DNA from: Flavobacterium hydrophilum
Lineage (GTDB): Bacteria > Bacteroidota > Bacteroidia > Flavobacteriales > Flavobacteriaceae
Direction: 5' to 3'
Assembly: GCF_003202405.1 (NCBI RefSeq)
Contig: NZ_QJHL01000001.1
Location: 1,984,001 to 2,048,000 of the forward strand
Length of the DNA stretch: 64,000 nt
The notes under the pieces are model-generated. The model did no database searches. It was not told the origin of the DNA and saw only the letters and a program-made list of their open reading frames with translations. A program made the position numbers and the translations under genes. Shown here piece after piece: positions 42,431 to 51,505 of this stretch (positions are counted from its first letter, which is position 1; each line of letters begins with the position of its first letter).

Positions 42431-44884
42431 TTATTTCAATGTTTTTGCATTCTTTACATTCTGGTCTGTTAAAGCTAAAGATAATACTTCACTCATTTCT
42501 TTTACATAATGAAAAGTCAAACCTTCAAGATATTCAGCTTTAATTTCATCAATATCAGATTTATTTTCGTGACACAAGATAATTTCTTTAATACCAGCTC
42601 TTTTCGCTGCTAAGATTTTCTCTTTAATTCCGCCAACCGGTAAAACTTTTCCCCGAAGGGTAATTTCGCCCGTCATTGCTAAACTTTTCTTTACTTTCTT
42701 TTGAGTTAATAAAGAAACCAATGAAGTTAACATTGCTATACCTGCACTTGGTCCGTCTTTTGGCGTAGCACCTTCAGGCACGTGCAAGTGAATATTGTAT
42801 TTTTGAAACAAAGCAATATCAAGTCCTAACTTTTTAGCATTTGCTTTAATATATTCCAAAGCAATTGTAGCCGATTCTTTCATTACAGTCCCTAAATTCC
42901 CTGTAATACTTAAAGAACCTTTTCCTTCAGAAATCAAAGATTCTATAAACAAAATATCTCCTCCTACACTTGTCCAGGCAAGACCAGTAACCACTCCGGC
43001 AATATCATTGTTTTCATATTTGTCACGTTCCAGTCTTGGTACGCCTAAAACCTTTATAATATCTTCATCGGTAACTTTTTTGTTGTATTCTTCTTCCATT
43101 GCAACGGCTTTTGCCGCATTACGAATGACCTGAGCAATTTTTGTTTCCAGATTACGAACACCAGATTCACGTGTATAACCCTCTACAATTTTCTCTAATT
43201 GTTTTTTTCCAATTGTCAAATCTTTAGCAGTTAATCCGTGTGCCTCTAATTGTTTTGGAAAAAGGTGTCTTTTTGCAATTTCTACTTTTTCCTCAATTGT
43301 ATAACCTGACATTTTAATCACTTCCATTCTGTCACGCAATGCCGGCTGAATGGCTGCCATATTATTTGAAGTCGCAATAAACATTACTTTAGATAAATCA
43401 TACCCCATTTCAAGGAAATTATCATAAAAAGCATTGTTTTGTTCCGGATCTAAAACTTCTAATAATGCTGAAGATGGGTCACCGCTATTGCCATTTGAAA
43501 GCTTATCAATTTCATCTAAAATAAATACAGGATTTGAAGTTCCGGCTTTTTTCAAACTTTGAATAATTCGGCCTGGCATTGCACCAATATAAGTTTTTCT
43601 ATGCCCTCGAATTTCTGCTTCGTCACGTAAACCACCTAAAGAAATACGAACGTATTCACGACCAAGAGCTTCTGCAACTGAACGACCAATAGACGTTTTT
43701 CCAACTCCAGGAGGACCTGTTAAACATATGATTGGCGACTTCATATCATTTCGCAATTTTAAAACAGCCAAATGTTCAATCATTCTTTTCTTAACTTCTT
43801 CAAGTCCAAAATGATCCTTATCTAATACTTTCTGAGCAAATTTTAAATCAAATTTATCTTTAGAATATTCAGCCCATGGCAATTCCAGAAACAACTCTAA
43901 ATAATTACGCTGAATTCCGAAATCAGGAGATTGCGGATTCATACGGCGCATTTTAGACAATTCTTTTTCGAAATGTTTCTGCGTTTTTTCATCCCATTTT
44001 TTGGTTTTTGCCTTCTGCCCCATTTCATCCATTTCCTCTTCCTGCGAAACGCCTCCCAGTTCTTCCTGAATGGTTTTCATTTGCTGGTGAAGGAAATACT
44101 CACGCTGTTGCTGATCTAAATCAAAACGAACTTTTGACTGAATATCATTTTTCAGTTCTAACTTCTGAAGTTCAATATTCATATAACGCAATGTCTCTAA
44201 AGCGCGCTCTTTCAATCCATTTATCGATAAAAGACCTTGTTTTTCTTTTACGGATAAATTCATATTCGAAGAAACAAAATTGATCAGAAATGATTGACTT
44301 TCAATATTTTTAATTGCAAAAGTAGCTTCAGACGGAATGTTTGGACTTTCTTTAATAATTTGAATCGCTAATTCTTTTACTGAATCTAAAATAGCTGTAA
44401 ACTCAGTATCATCATCTGATGGGCGTTCTTCTGAAACTTCTTTAATCGTAGCGGTTAAATAAGGCTCTTCTGAAACAACTTCATCAATTTCAAAACGCTT
44501 TTTTCCTTGTAAAATAACGGTAACATTTCCATCAGGCATTTTTAAAACGCGCAGAATTCTGGCAACAGTACCAATTTTATGGATATCATCTTTTGACGGA
44601 TCTTCGTCTTCTTCATTAATTTGAGAAACTACCCCAATAATTTTTCCGCCGGCGTTAGCATCATTAATCAATTTTATCGATTTATCCCTTCCTGCTGAAA
44701 TCGGAATAACTACACCGGGAAATAAAACAGTATTGCGTAAAGGCAAAATTGGAAGCGAAACAGGAAGTTCCTCATTATTCATTTCCTCCTCATCTTCCGG
44801 AGTTAATAATGGAATTAATTCTGCTTCTGAATCAAATTCCTGAAGTGACAGATTGTCAATAGTAAGTATTTTATGGTTTGACAT
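42431..44884 (-). CDS. lon: ATP-dependent protease Lon
   Basis: An 817-residue AAA+ protease for damaged and regulatory proteins. Residues about 40-240 are the substrate-binding N domain ([19 protein letters not shown]), followed by a coiled coil near 250-310. Walker [14 protein letters not shown] is near residue 382, Walker [12 protein letters not shown] near 455. The proteolytic domain has the nucleophile Ser in [11 protein letters not shown] near 705 and the Lys in [14 protein letters not shown] near 750, the Ser-Lys dyad. An acidic N-terminal extension of about 40 residues ([14 protein letters not shown]) precedes the N domain, usual in Flavobacteria. Single gene, divergent from the ECF sigma operon across 285 AT-rich bases. 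Confidence 0.96.
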   Translation of the reverse strand: MSNHKILTIDNLSLQEFDSEAELIPLLTPEDEEEMNNEELPVSLPILPLRNTVLFPGVVIPISAGRDKSIKLINDANAGGKIIGVVSQINEEDEDPSKDDIHKIGTVARILRVLKMPDGNVTVILQGKKRFEIDEVVSEEPYLTATIKEVSEERPSDDDTEFTAILDSVKELAIQIIKESPNIPSEATFAIKNIESQSFLINFVSSNMNLSVKEKQGLLSINGLKERALETLRYMNIELQKLELKNDIQSKVRFDLDQQQREYFLHQQMKTIQEELGGVSQEEEMDEMGQKAKTKKWDEKTQKHFEKELSKMRRMNPQSPDFGIQRNYLELFLELPWAEYSKDKFDLKFAQKVLDKDHFGLEEVKKRMIEHLAVLKLRNDMKSPIICLTGPPGVGKTSIGRSVAEALGREYVRISLGGLRDEAEIRGHRKTYIGAMPGRIIQSLKKAGTSNPVFILDEIDKLSNGNSGDPSSALLEVLDPEQNNAFYDNFLEMGYDLSKVMFIATSNNMAAIQPALRDRMEVIKMSGYTIEEKVEIAKRHLFPKQLEAHGLTAKDLTIGKKQLEKIVEGYTRESGVRNLETKIAQVIRNAAKAVAMEEEYNKKVTDEDIIKVLGVPRLERDKYENNDIAGVVTGLAWTSVGGDILFIESLISEGKGSLSITGNLGTVMKESATIALEYIKANAKKLGLDIALFQKYNIHLHVPEGATPKDGPSAGIAMLTSLVSLLTQKKVKKSLAMTGEITLRGKVLPVGGIKEKILAAKRAGIKEIILCHENKSDIDEIKAEYLEGLTFHYVKEMSEVLSLALTDQNVKNAKTLK

Positions 44885-45169
44885 AATAATGTATAAGTCG
44901 TTTTGTCATTAAAAGGTTTGTTCTAATCTCAAACACAAGTTAAGAAAGCAGTGTTTTAAGTAAAAACATGCTGAAAATTGCCTTTGAAAATCAGGTCATA
45001 AAAATAGACAATCATTATGCCAAAAACAAAGACATTTGATTCGAAATATTACTTCAAAAACTATTTTATGCAAGATTGACGGGCAATTATAAAAATTTAC
45101 AATTAATTTTAACAAAAGTGTAACAAACCCAAAAAAACACGGTCATTATAAGAAACCAGCAATCATTAC

Positions 45170-45724
45170 TTGAATATAACCAATCAAAATATCGAAGAAT
45201 TAATCACGCTTTGTAAAGATAATAACCAAAAAGCACAATTCGAAATTTACAATCGTTACTGTAAGGCAATGTTCAATGTCGCATACAGGATTGTAAAAGA
45301 TGAACATTTTGCACAAGACGTCATGCAGGAAGGTTTTTTGAGAGCTTTTACAAAGATTAACGATTATAAACAGGAAGTTGCATTTGGTGCCTGGCTAAAA
45401 AAAATCATTATTAATTATAGTATTGATTTTTACAAAAAGAACAATGCTTTTCAAATGGAAGACCTTAACAAAACACTTTTTAAAATTGAAGAAAATGATA
45501 CTATTTTATCTGAAAACATTGATTTGAATTCACTTAAAGTAAAGCAGGTTTTGGATATTATTTCAGGTTTAAAAGATAATTACCGTATGGTTTTGACACT
45601 CTTTTATATTGAAGGTTACGATCAGGAAGAGATTAGCGAGATCTTAAATATTAGTTATTCCAATTGCAGGACTACATTAAGCAGAGCTAAAGAAAATTTG
45701 CGAAAAAAATTAGAGGATATATGA
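45170..45724 (+). CDS. ECF-type RNA polymerase sigma factor
   Basis: A 184-residue sigma-70-family factor read from a TTG at 45170; no ATG gives a full-length sigma-2 domain, and the TTG frame (MNITNQNIEELITLC) has the right length. Sigma-2 spans residues about 22-90 (FNVAYRIVKDEHFAQDVMQEGFLRAF, residues about 35-60) and sigma-4 about 122-180 (VLTLFYIEGYDQEEISEILN, NCRTTLSRAKENL). The gene overlaps the next by the four bases ATGA, indicating translational coupling with a one-helix membrane protein that is likely its anti-sigma factor. The target promoter is unknown; ECF factors often control their own operon. Confidence 0.9.
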   Translation: MNITNQNIEELITLCKDNNQKAQFEIYNRYCKAMFNVAYRIVKDEHFAQDVMQEGFLRAFTKINDYKQEVAFGAWLKKIIINYSIDFYKKNNAFQMEDLNKTLFKIEENDTILSENIDLNSLKVKQVLDIISGLKDNYRMVLTLFYIEGYDQEEISEILNISYSNCRTTLSRAKENLRKKLEDI

Positions 45725-46257
45725 AAAAGGAAAACAACAATTTAGATCAATTATTTAAAATATTTGAAAATCAATGGGATGTACAAGAAATGAATACAAA
45801 CCATCAGAATGATTTCTTAAATAAATTACATAAAAAAAAACCGAAAAAAAATTACTGGTTTGTAGCAGCAATTGCAGCTTCAATAGCATTATTGTTAGGA
45901 ATATCTGTTTTTTATAATACTAATGAAAATGCCAAAGAATTCAAATTTGCATCAAAAGAAACCAAACAAACCGATTCAATTTTCAGTATTTTAATTGAAA
46001 ATGAACTGGTTAAACTAAAAGAAAAAAGTTCACCTGAAAATAACCAAATAATAAACGATGCCTTAAAACAGATGAAAGTTTTTGATGCTGATTATGAAAA
46101 AATAATAAAAGAAGTTCAAAGAAACGGTGAGAACAAACAAATTATATATGCCATGATCAGCAACCTACAAACCCGAATATCTTTTTTACAAACGGTTTTA
46201 CAACGAATTGAAGAAAATGAAAAACTAAAAAATACCACTCATGAAAAAACATTATAA
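45721..46257 (+). CDS. Single-pass membrane protein, probable anti-sigma factor
   Basis: A 178-residue protein with a cytoplasmic N-terminal part (about 45 residues, LHKKKPKKN just before the membrane), one hydrophobic helix (YWFVAAIAASIALLLGISVFY, residues about 46-66) and a helical, charged periplasmic part (LVKLKEKSSPENNQIINDAL, TRISFLQTVLQRIEEN) probably forming a coiled coil. No zinc-binding anti-sigma motif is seen. Position decides the call: its ATG overlaps the stop of the sigma gene, and its end overlaps the next gene by 17 bases. In such operons the membrane protein usually holds the sigma factor until a surface signal arrives. Confidence 0.75.
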   Translation: MKKENNNLDQLFKIFENQWDVQEMNTNHQNDFLNKLHKKKPKKNYWFVAAIAASIALLLGISVFYNTNENAKEFKFASKETKQTDSIFSILIENELVKLKEKSSPENNQIINDALKQMKVFDADYEKIIKEVQRNGENKQIIYAMISNLQTRISFLQTVLQRIEENEKLKNTTHEKTL

Positions 46258-47302
46258 CATACTGATCCTATTTGTTTTAATTCCTCTATTAGGATTTTCA
46301 AACGATGATATTTTTGTTTCAAAACAAAAAAGTATCAAAAAAACCTATATTGTTAATTCAAACGCAGGAATTGATATTGATAATAAATATGGAAACATTT
46401 CAGTCTCTACCTGGGATGAAGACAAAATTGACCTTGACATTACCATAAAAGTAAACGGTCCGAATGAAAACTGGGTAAACGAAAAATTAAATAGCATTGA
46501 TGTAGACATTACAGCCCTTAAGTCTATGGTTACGGCAATAACTAAAATTGGAAATTCATCTTTAAAAAGCAAAGGAAGCAGCAACAGTTTTGAAATTAAT
46601 TATGTGATTAAAATCCCAAAAAACGGAACCGTAAAACTTAATAATAAATACGGAAACATTTCTGCTCTCAACTTAGAATCAATAACAGATATTAATTGTA
46701 AATACGGCAAAGTCACTCTTGGAAAACTAAACGGGGCAAACAATCGTGTTCAGATTGAGTATTGTCAAAACTCTGCTATTGATTATATCAAAAACGGAAC
46801 GATTGAAGCACGTTATTCGGCTTTAAAGATTAATGAAGCCGGTTCAATTAACCTGGACGCAAATTATACTGACGTAACCGTTCAGGAAGGTCAAAATATA
46901 TTATTTGATTGCAATTACGGTACATTTAAATTTAATAAAATCAATTCATTTGGCGGTTCCGGAAACTATATAACCATTTCATTTGGTGAAGTTTCTAACA
47001 ACTTAAATTTTCAGGGCAACTATTCTAAAATAAATATTGACAACATAAGAGAGAGAGCCGGCAATATAAACATTAATACCGGATACACGAATATATCTTT
47101 GGGACATGACATAAATTATGCTTTTGATTTTGAAATAGTTACAAAATATGGAAATATTAAAACCGATAGTGGCTTAGAAATTTCTGTAAATGAAATTAAA
47201 AGCAACACAAAAAGAATAAATGGTTATTACAAGAAAAAAGGTCAAAATAAAGTCAATGTTAATTCAAATTATGGAAATGTAAGCTTAATCAAAAAACAAT
47301 AA
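46241..47302 (+). CDS. DUF4097-type beta-helix surface protein
   Basis: A 353-residue protein with a signal peptide ending LGFSN (residue 21). The rest is a series of short strands with recurring NKYGNISV, NNKYGNISALN, CKYGKVTLGK, NYTDVTVQ, NYGTFKFNK and GYTNISLG, the tyrosine-rich repeat of DUF4097 putative adhesins, probably a beta helix. The last repeat NSNYGNVSLI closes the protein. It is the third gene of the sigma/anti-sigma operon, overlapping the anti-sigma gene by 17 bases, so it may be the envelope-side sensor or effector. No sorting domain is present, so it probably stays in the periplasm or outer membrane. Confidence 0.8.
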   Translation: MKKHYNILILFVLIPLLGFSNDDIFVSKQKSIKKTYIVNSNAGIDIDNKYGNISVSTWDEDKIDLDITIKVNGPNENWVNEKLNSIDVDITALKSMVTAITKIGNSSLKSKGSSNSFEINYVIKIPKNGTVKLNNKYGNISALNLESITDINCKYGKVTLGKLNGANNRVQIEYCQNSAIDYIKNGTIEARYSALKINEAGSINLDANYTDVTVQEGQNILFDCNYGTFKFNKINSFGGSGNYITISFGEVSNNLNFQGNYSKINIDNIRERAGNININTGYTNISLGHDINYAFDFEIVTKYGNIKTDSGLEISVNEIKSNTKRINGYYKKKGQNKVNVNSNYGNVSLIKKQ

Positions 47303-47330
47303 CATATTTAAACAGTATTTCAATCATCAA

Positions 47331-47360
47331 AACACCTGTATTATTACCGGTGTTTTTTTT
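47331..47360 (+). terminator. Terminator of the ECF sigma operon
   Basis: Stem AACACC-T-GTA (47331-47340), loop TTAT, TAC-C-GGTGTT (47345-47354), T run. Confidence 0.82.
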
Positions 47361-47412
47361 ATTAATTCAAGGCCGATAAGATTTAGTTTTTAATGAGGAG
47401 CCATACACCTCT

Positions 47413-47443
47413 TTTGTCATTCCTTCAAAAATTACTATTTTTG
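47413..47443 (+). promoter_or_regulatory. Promoter of the N-carbamoylputrescine amidase gene
   Basis: TTTG at 47413-47416, 19-base spacer, TATTTTTG at 47436-47443: the cleanest match to the Bacteroidota consensus in the window. The ATG at 47463 follows 20 bases after. Confidence 0.75.
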
Positions 47444-47462
47444 CACTCTAAAATTTTATGTC

Positions 47463-48350
47463 ATGCCGAAAAGAAAATATAAAATAGCCGTTGTTCAGTT
47501 AAATCTTAACGACATTGCAGAGAACAACCTTAAAAAATGTATCAGTTGGGTAAAAGACGCTGCCAATAAAGGGGCCGAAGTTATTTTATTACCTGAATTG
47601 TATAGCAGTCATTATTTTTGCCAAAGCGAAGATGTAGACAATTTTGCATTAGCAGAACCACTTTACAGCACTTCATTCATTGCTTTTAGCGAATTAGCAA
47701 AAGAATTAGGAGTCGTTATTATTGTTCCTTTCTTTGAGAAAAGAATGGCCGGAATATACCACAACAGCGCTTACATTATTGATACTGATGGAACTGAAGC
47801 AGGTTTATACCGCAAAATGCACATTCCGGATGATCCGCATTTTTACGAAAAATTTTATTTTACTCCGGGAGACTTAGGTTTTCAGGCAATTGAAACTAAA
47901 AAAGGAACTATTGGAACGCTTATCTGCTGGGATCAATGGTATCCTGAAGCAGCCCGTATCACAGCTTTAAAAGGTGCCGAAGTATTATTTTATCCTACAG
48001 CAATTGGATGGCATCCAAAAGAAAAAGAGCAATATGGCGAAAATCAATATGGCGCATGGATGAATGTTATGAAAGGACATGCCGTTGCAAATGGTGTTTT
48101 CGTTGCGGCAGCAAACCGAATTGGCTTAGAACAATATATTGATGGAACTGACGGGATTCAGTTCTGGGGAGCATCTTTTATTGCAGGTCCTCAGGGAGAA
48201 ATTTTAGCTCAGGCTTCTCATGATCAGGAAGAAATTTTAATTGCCGAAGTAGATTTAGACCTTCAGGAAAATGTGCGTCAAAACTGGCCATTTTTTAGAG
48301 ACCGAAGAATTGATGCTTTTGGCGATATTACCAAAAGAGCGATTGATTAG
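47463..48350 (+). CDS. aguB: N-carbamoylputrescine amidase
   Basis: A 295-residue nitrilase-superfamily enzyme converting N-carbamoylputrescine to putrescine, ammonia and carbon dioxide. The Glu-Lys-Cys triad is visible: Glu in LLPELYSSHYF near residue 43, Lys in YRKMHIPDD near 119, and Cys in GTLICWDQWYPEAAR near 157. CWDQWYPE is typical of AguB rather than other nitrilases. The first enzymes of the route, arginine decarboxylase and agmatine deiminase, are encoded at 37.2 kb and 50.3 kb. It is monocistronic with a consensus promoter and a strong terminator. Confidence 0.94.
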   Translation: MPKRKYKIAVVQLNLNDIAENNLKKCISWVKDAANKGAEVILLPELYSSHYFCQSEDVDNFALAEPLYSTSFIAFSELAKELGVVIIVPFFEKRMAGIYHNSAYIIDTDGTEAGLYRKMHIPDDPHFYEKFYFTPGDLGFQAIETKKGTIGTLICWDQWYPEAARITALKGAEVLFYPTAIGWHPKEKEQYGENQYGAWMNVMKGHAVANGVFVAAANRIGLEQYIDGTDGIQFWGASFIAGPQGEILAQASHDQEEILIAEVDLDLQENVRQNWPFFRDRRIDAFGDITKRAID

Positions 48351-48367
48351 ATTCAATTTAATTTTAT

Positions 48368-48406
48368 AAAAAAAAGCTGTTTCAAAAATTGAAACAGCTT
48401 TTTTAG
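48368..48406. terminator. Bidirectional terminator between aguB and the OmpA-family gene
   Basis: Stem AAGCTGTTTCAA (48374-48385), loop AAA, TTGAAACAGCTT (48389-48400), with A and T runs on either side. Confidence 0.92.
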
Positions 48407-48425
48407 TATTATTTTGAGTTTTTCT

Positions 48426-49694
48426 TTATTTCACCTGGAAACTAACTCTTCTTACGATTTGACGCGCTTCCTTTGAATTTTTATTTACAGAAGTGTCTTC
48501 TCCATTAGCAATTACATTAAGTCTTGAAGCATCAATTCCTGCATTTATTGCCACTTGTTTTACTGCTTCAGCTCTTTTTCTTGACAATTCGACATTATAA
48601 CTTGAACTTCCAATTTCATCAGCATAACCTACTACATCAGCCGATTTATTTGGATTATTTTTCAAATATTTCACTAAGAAGTCAATACCTGACAATGAAG
48701 CATTAGTTGGCTTAGTAGAGTTAAAATCAAAATATACATTTACATAGCCGTCATTAATTAATTCTTCTACAGTTGTGTTTGTCGCGATTTTATCACTTTT
48801 CTGACCATAAGTTTTTTCTAAGTAACTCTCTAATTCATCCGGAACTCCATTTTGGTTGTTATCAATTGATTGTCCTTTTGTATTTACAGCAACACCAGTA
48901 ACAGAATTTGGCTCTAAATCGTATAAATCAGCTACACCATCTTTATCTGTATCTAAAGCCCCTGTTTCAAGTAGCGCAACTCTTTTTTCTAACTCATCAA
49001 ATCTGTCTTCTTCAGCAAACCAGTCAGCATGAACTTTATTTTTACCTAAATAAAATGTTAGACCTAAAGACGCATTTAACAGTACCCCATCTAATGGTCG
49101 CCCTTTTGAGGCATTCCCCATACCATCAAAATTAAAGTCTTGTAAAGTGTTAACTAATCCACTTACATCTGCTGTTAAAGCAACTCTATTTCCTAACTTG
49201 ATCTGACCAGTCATACCAAGAATTCCATGAGCTAAGTAATCCTCGCCATCCAAACCGTTCTTTGAACTGATTTGTGATGCTCCAAGTCCACCATGAACCA
49301 ATATTCCAAAAGTATTTGTCCAAGTTTCAAAATTCAAAACCCTGCTTAAATTAATTACACCCTGAAAACTGGCTCTAATCATCCTGCTTTCAAACTCGGG
49401 AGTATTGTCACGTTCAGTAAACTGATCATATCCTAAATCAAGTTTTAATCCGAACTTAGGATTAAACATATATCTTGCCCCTAAATCAGCGTGAAAAGGA
49501 TTAAAAGATTCTGTTGAATAACCTGCAGTTATTGTTCGCATAGGTGTATTAAAACCACCATTTAATTCGATGGACCATTGATTGTATTCAGGTTTATCCC
49601 TAAAGGATTCAATTGAAGTTGTTGTGGTTTCATTTTGTGCATTTGCTACAAATGAAAGCACTAAAAATGTTAAGGAAGCTAATTTTCTTTTCAT
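48426..49694 (-). CDS. OmpA-family outer-membrane protein
   Basis: A 422-residue protein with a signal peptide ending SFVANAQ (residue 20). Residues about 35-230 form the membrane beta barrel (NQWSIELNGGFNTPM, ARYMFNPKFGLKLDLGYDQF, GLTFYLGKN). A short coiled segment (DELEKRVALLETG) follows. Calcium-type thrombospondin-3 repeats are near residues 250-290 (DTDKDGVADLYDLEPNS, DNNQNGVPDELE). Residues about 310-422 are the peptidoglycan-binding OmpA domain (VYFDFNSTKPT, VVGYADEIGSSSYNVELSRKRAEA). It links outer membrane and cell wall and is likely abundant. Single gene with a 638-base upstream gap. Confidence 0.92.
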   Translation of the reverse strand: MKRKLASLTFLVLSFVANAQNETTTTSIESFRDKPEYNQWSIELNGGFNTPMRTITAGYSTESFNPFHADLGARYMFNPKFGLKLDLGYDQFTERDNTPEFESRMIRASFQGVINLSRVLNFETWTNTFGILVHGGLGASQISSKNGLDGEDYLAHGILGMTGQIKLGNRVALTADVSGLVNTLQDFNFDGMGNASKGRPLDGVLLNASLGLTFYLGKNKVHADWFAEEDRFDELEKRVALLETGALDTDKDGVADLYDLEPNSVTGVAVNTKGQSIDNNQNGVPDELESYLEKTYGQKSDKIATNTTVEELINDGYVNVYFDFNSTKPTNASLSGIDFLVKYLKNNPNKSADVVGYADEIGSSSYNVELSRKRAEAVKQVAINAGIDASRLNVIANGEDTSVNKNSKEARQIVRRVSFQVK

Positions 49695-49772
49695 GATATC
49701 TAAGTGTTTTAAAAAATTTACATTTCAAGCTTTAACATGAATCTAACATTGTTAGTTAATTAAAACTCACAA

Positions 49773-49780
49773 CAAACTTA
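49773..49780 (-). promoter_or_regulatory. Candidate -7 box of the OmpA-family gene
   Basis: TAAGTTTG on the minus strand, a full TAnnTTTG match, about 79 bases before the start. The nearest TTTG is only 13 bases upstream, so support is partial. Confidence 0.4.
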
Positions 49781-50298
49781 TGTTAATAGCATACAAAAAG
49801 CGTTCTATTCATTTTTTGAATTTTTACATAATTCCCATAACAGTAGGTTTTTAATGAGAATCAATGAATTTTTAGCTTTTTCTTAAAACAACTTGGGGCG
49901 ATATATTTTAAATTAATAATTATTAAAATTTGATGAAAACGATCTTTTTATTGAAACTTAGACCTACATTCATAAAAAAGAAAATCATTTCTTCTTTTAA
50001 TGAATATCAATCTCAATTAAAAGTAAACTTTAACATAAAAAATTATAGAATTTTCATCAAAATTAATTATCTTATAAAAAGATAAAATTAATGTTTTTTT
50101 TTAAATTAAAAATATTTTTTTTGTAAAAAATTTCAGCATTAACTTAATAAAATCTTAACAAAAAAGACATATTGAGTAATTATCAACAAAGTTTTCTGTT
50201 TTAAGCCATATTTTTTTAAATTATTTACCGAATTACACAATTAAAACAATTAAAATCAACTTCAAGTTTCGAACTATTTCATAATCCTGATGAATGAT

Positions 50299-50306
50299 TA
50301 TCTTTG
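50299..50306 (+). promoter_or_regulatory. Candidate -7 box of the agmatine deiminase gene
   Basis: TATCTTTG, full TAnnTTTG match, 26 bases before the ATG at 50333. No clear -33 box. Confidence 0.5.
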
Positions 50307-50332
50307 TGGTTATTTAAATTTAGAAAAATTTC

Positions 50333-51373
50333 ATGACAGCAACTAACAGAAGATTTCCGGCAGAATGGGAGAAACAGCAAGGAATCGTATTATGTTTTCC
50401 TCATAATGGAAACGATTGGCCTGGAAAATACGAAGCAGTTCAATGGGCTTTTGTAGAATTTATCAAAAAAGTAGCCACTTTTGAAACGGTTTTTTTGGTG
50501 GTAGCCGATGAAAAATTAAAAGACAAAGTAGCCGAAATATTAGAAAGAGCATGTGTAAACATCAAAAATGTTTCTTTTATTATTCATAAAACAAATAGAA
50601 GCTGGATGCGGGATTCGGGACCAATTATTGTAAAAAACGGTTCTAAAAGAGAAGCCTTAAATTTCAATTTTAATGGCTGGGCAAAATATAAAAATTATCA
50701 GTTAGACAAATTTGTACCCGGTAAAATTGCTGATTTTATTGATGTTTCGCTCACACAGGTTATGTACAAAGGAAAACCCGTAATCGTTGAAGGCGGAGCT
50801 ATTGATGTAAACGGAAAAGGAACTTTATTAACTTCTGAAGAATGCTTAATGCACCCAACAATTCAGGTTCGAAATCCCGGTTTTACCAAAGAAGATTACG
50901 AAGCTGTTTTTAAAGAATATCTTGGAGTCACTAATGTTATCTGGTTGGGAGACGGAATTGAAGGCGACGATACTCACGGTCATATCGATGATTTATGCCG
51001 ATTTGTAAATGAAGATACCATTGTTACAATTGTTGAAACTGATAAAAACGATTCAAATTACAAACCTTTGCAGGACAACTTAAAACGTCTGCAAAACGCA
51101 AAATTAGAAGATGGCAGATCGCCAACAATCGTTGCGTTACCAATGCCAAAACGTGTTGATTTTGAAGATTTAAGATTACCTGCAAGTTATGCTAATTTCC
51201 TAATTTTAAATAATTGCGTTTTAGTTCCAACATTCAATGACAGTAAAGATCGTGTAGCTTTAAATATCTTAGCAGAATGTTTCCCTGACAGAGAAGTAAT
51301 CGGAATAAGTTGTATTGATTTTATTTGGGGATTTGGAACGCTACATTGTTTGAGCCAGCAGATCCCTGCTTAG
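50333..51373 (+). CDS. aguA: Agmatine deiminase
   Basis: A 346-residue enzyme of the peptidyl-arginine-deiminase-like family that converts agmatine to N-carbamoylputrescine and ammonia. Landmarks: PAEWEKQQGIVLCFPH at the N-terminus, RSWMRDSGPIIV near residue 89 with the catalytic Asp, IVEGGAIDVNGKGTLLTSEEC near 145, GDDTHGHIDDLCRF near 207 with the catalytic His-Asp, and the nucleophile Cys in GTLHCLSQQIP seven residues from the C-terminus. With SpeA and AguB in this window it completes a route from arginine to putrescine. Single gene with terminator. Confidence 0.94.
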   Translation: MTATNRRFPAEWEKQQGIVLCFPHNGNDWPGKYEAVQWAFVEFIKKVATFETVFLVVADEKLKDKVAEILERACVNIKNVSFIIHKTNRSWMRDSGPIIVKNGSKREALNFNFNGWAKYKNYQLDKFVPGKIADFIDVSLTQVMYKGKPVIVEGGAIDVNGKGTLLTSEECLMHPTIQVRNPGFTKEDYEAVFKEYLGVTNVIWLGDGIEGDDTHGHIDDLCRFVNEDTIVTIVETDKNDSNYKPLQDNLKRLQNAKLEDGRSPTIVALPMPKRVDFEDLRLPASYANFLILNNCVLVPTFNDSKDRVALNILAECFPDREVIGISCIDFIWGFGTLHCLSQQIPA

Positions 51374-51429
51374 CAATAAACTATTACTACATATTATAAA
51401 AACCATTTTAATACTTTTATCGGTGCGAA

Positions 51430-51465
51430 AAAAAAGCTTGTTAGAATAAACTAACAAGCTTTTTT
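51430..51465. terminator. Bidirectional terminator between aguA and fahA
   Basis: Stem AAGCTTGTTAG (51434-51444), loop AATAAA, CTAACAAGCTT (51451-51461), with an A run at the left and a T run at the right. Confidence 0.92.
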
Positions 51466-51505
51466 ATACAAATCATAGTACTGATTAAAAAATACTATGC
51501 TCCCT

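Larger units (their letters stand above)
49695..50332. other. Divergent gap upstream of the OmpA-family and agmatine deiminase genes
   Basis: 638 very AT-rich bases. On the minus side TAAGTTTG (49780-49773) is a candidate -7 box for the OmpA gene; on the plus side TATCTTTG (50299-50306) serves aguA. A 50-codon lysine-rich frame (49933-50085, MKTIFLLKLRP start) is open but has no other support. The rest, with long A and T runs around 50080-50130, shows nothing recognisable. Confidence 0.6.

Noticed and set aside
45170..45724. Naming the ECF sigma factor SigP, the PorX partner
   Set aside because: SigP is not normally followed by a membrane anti-sigma gene and a DUF4097 gene, and no direct evidence ties this factor to PorX.
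49933..50085. A 50-codon lysine-rich open frame in the gap before aguA
   Set aside because: No promoter at a fitting distance, no similarity to a known family, and the region is so AT-rich that such frames are expected by chance.
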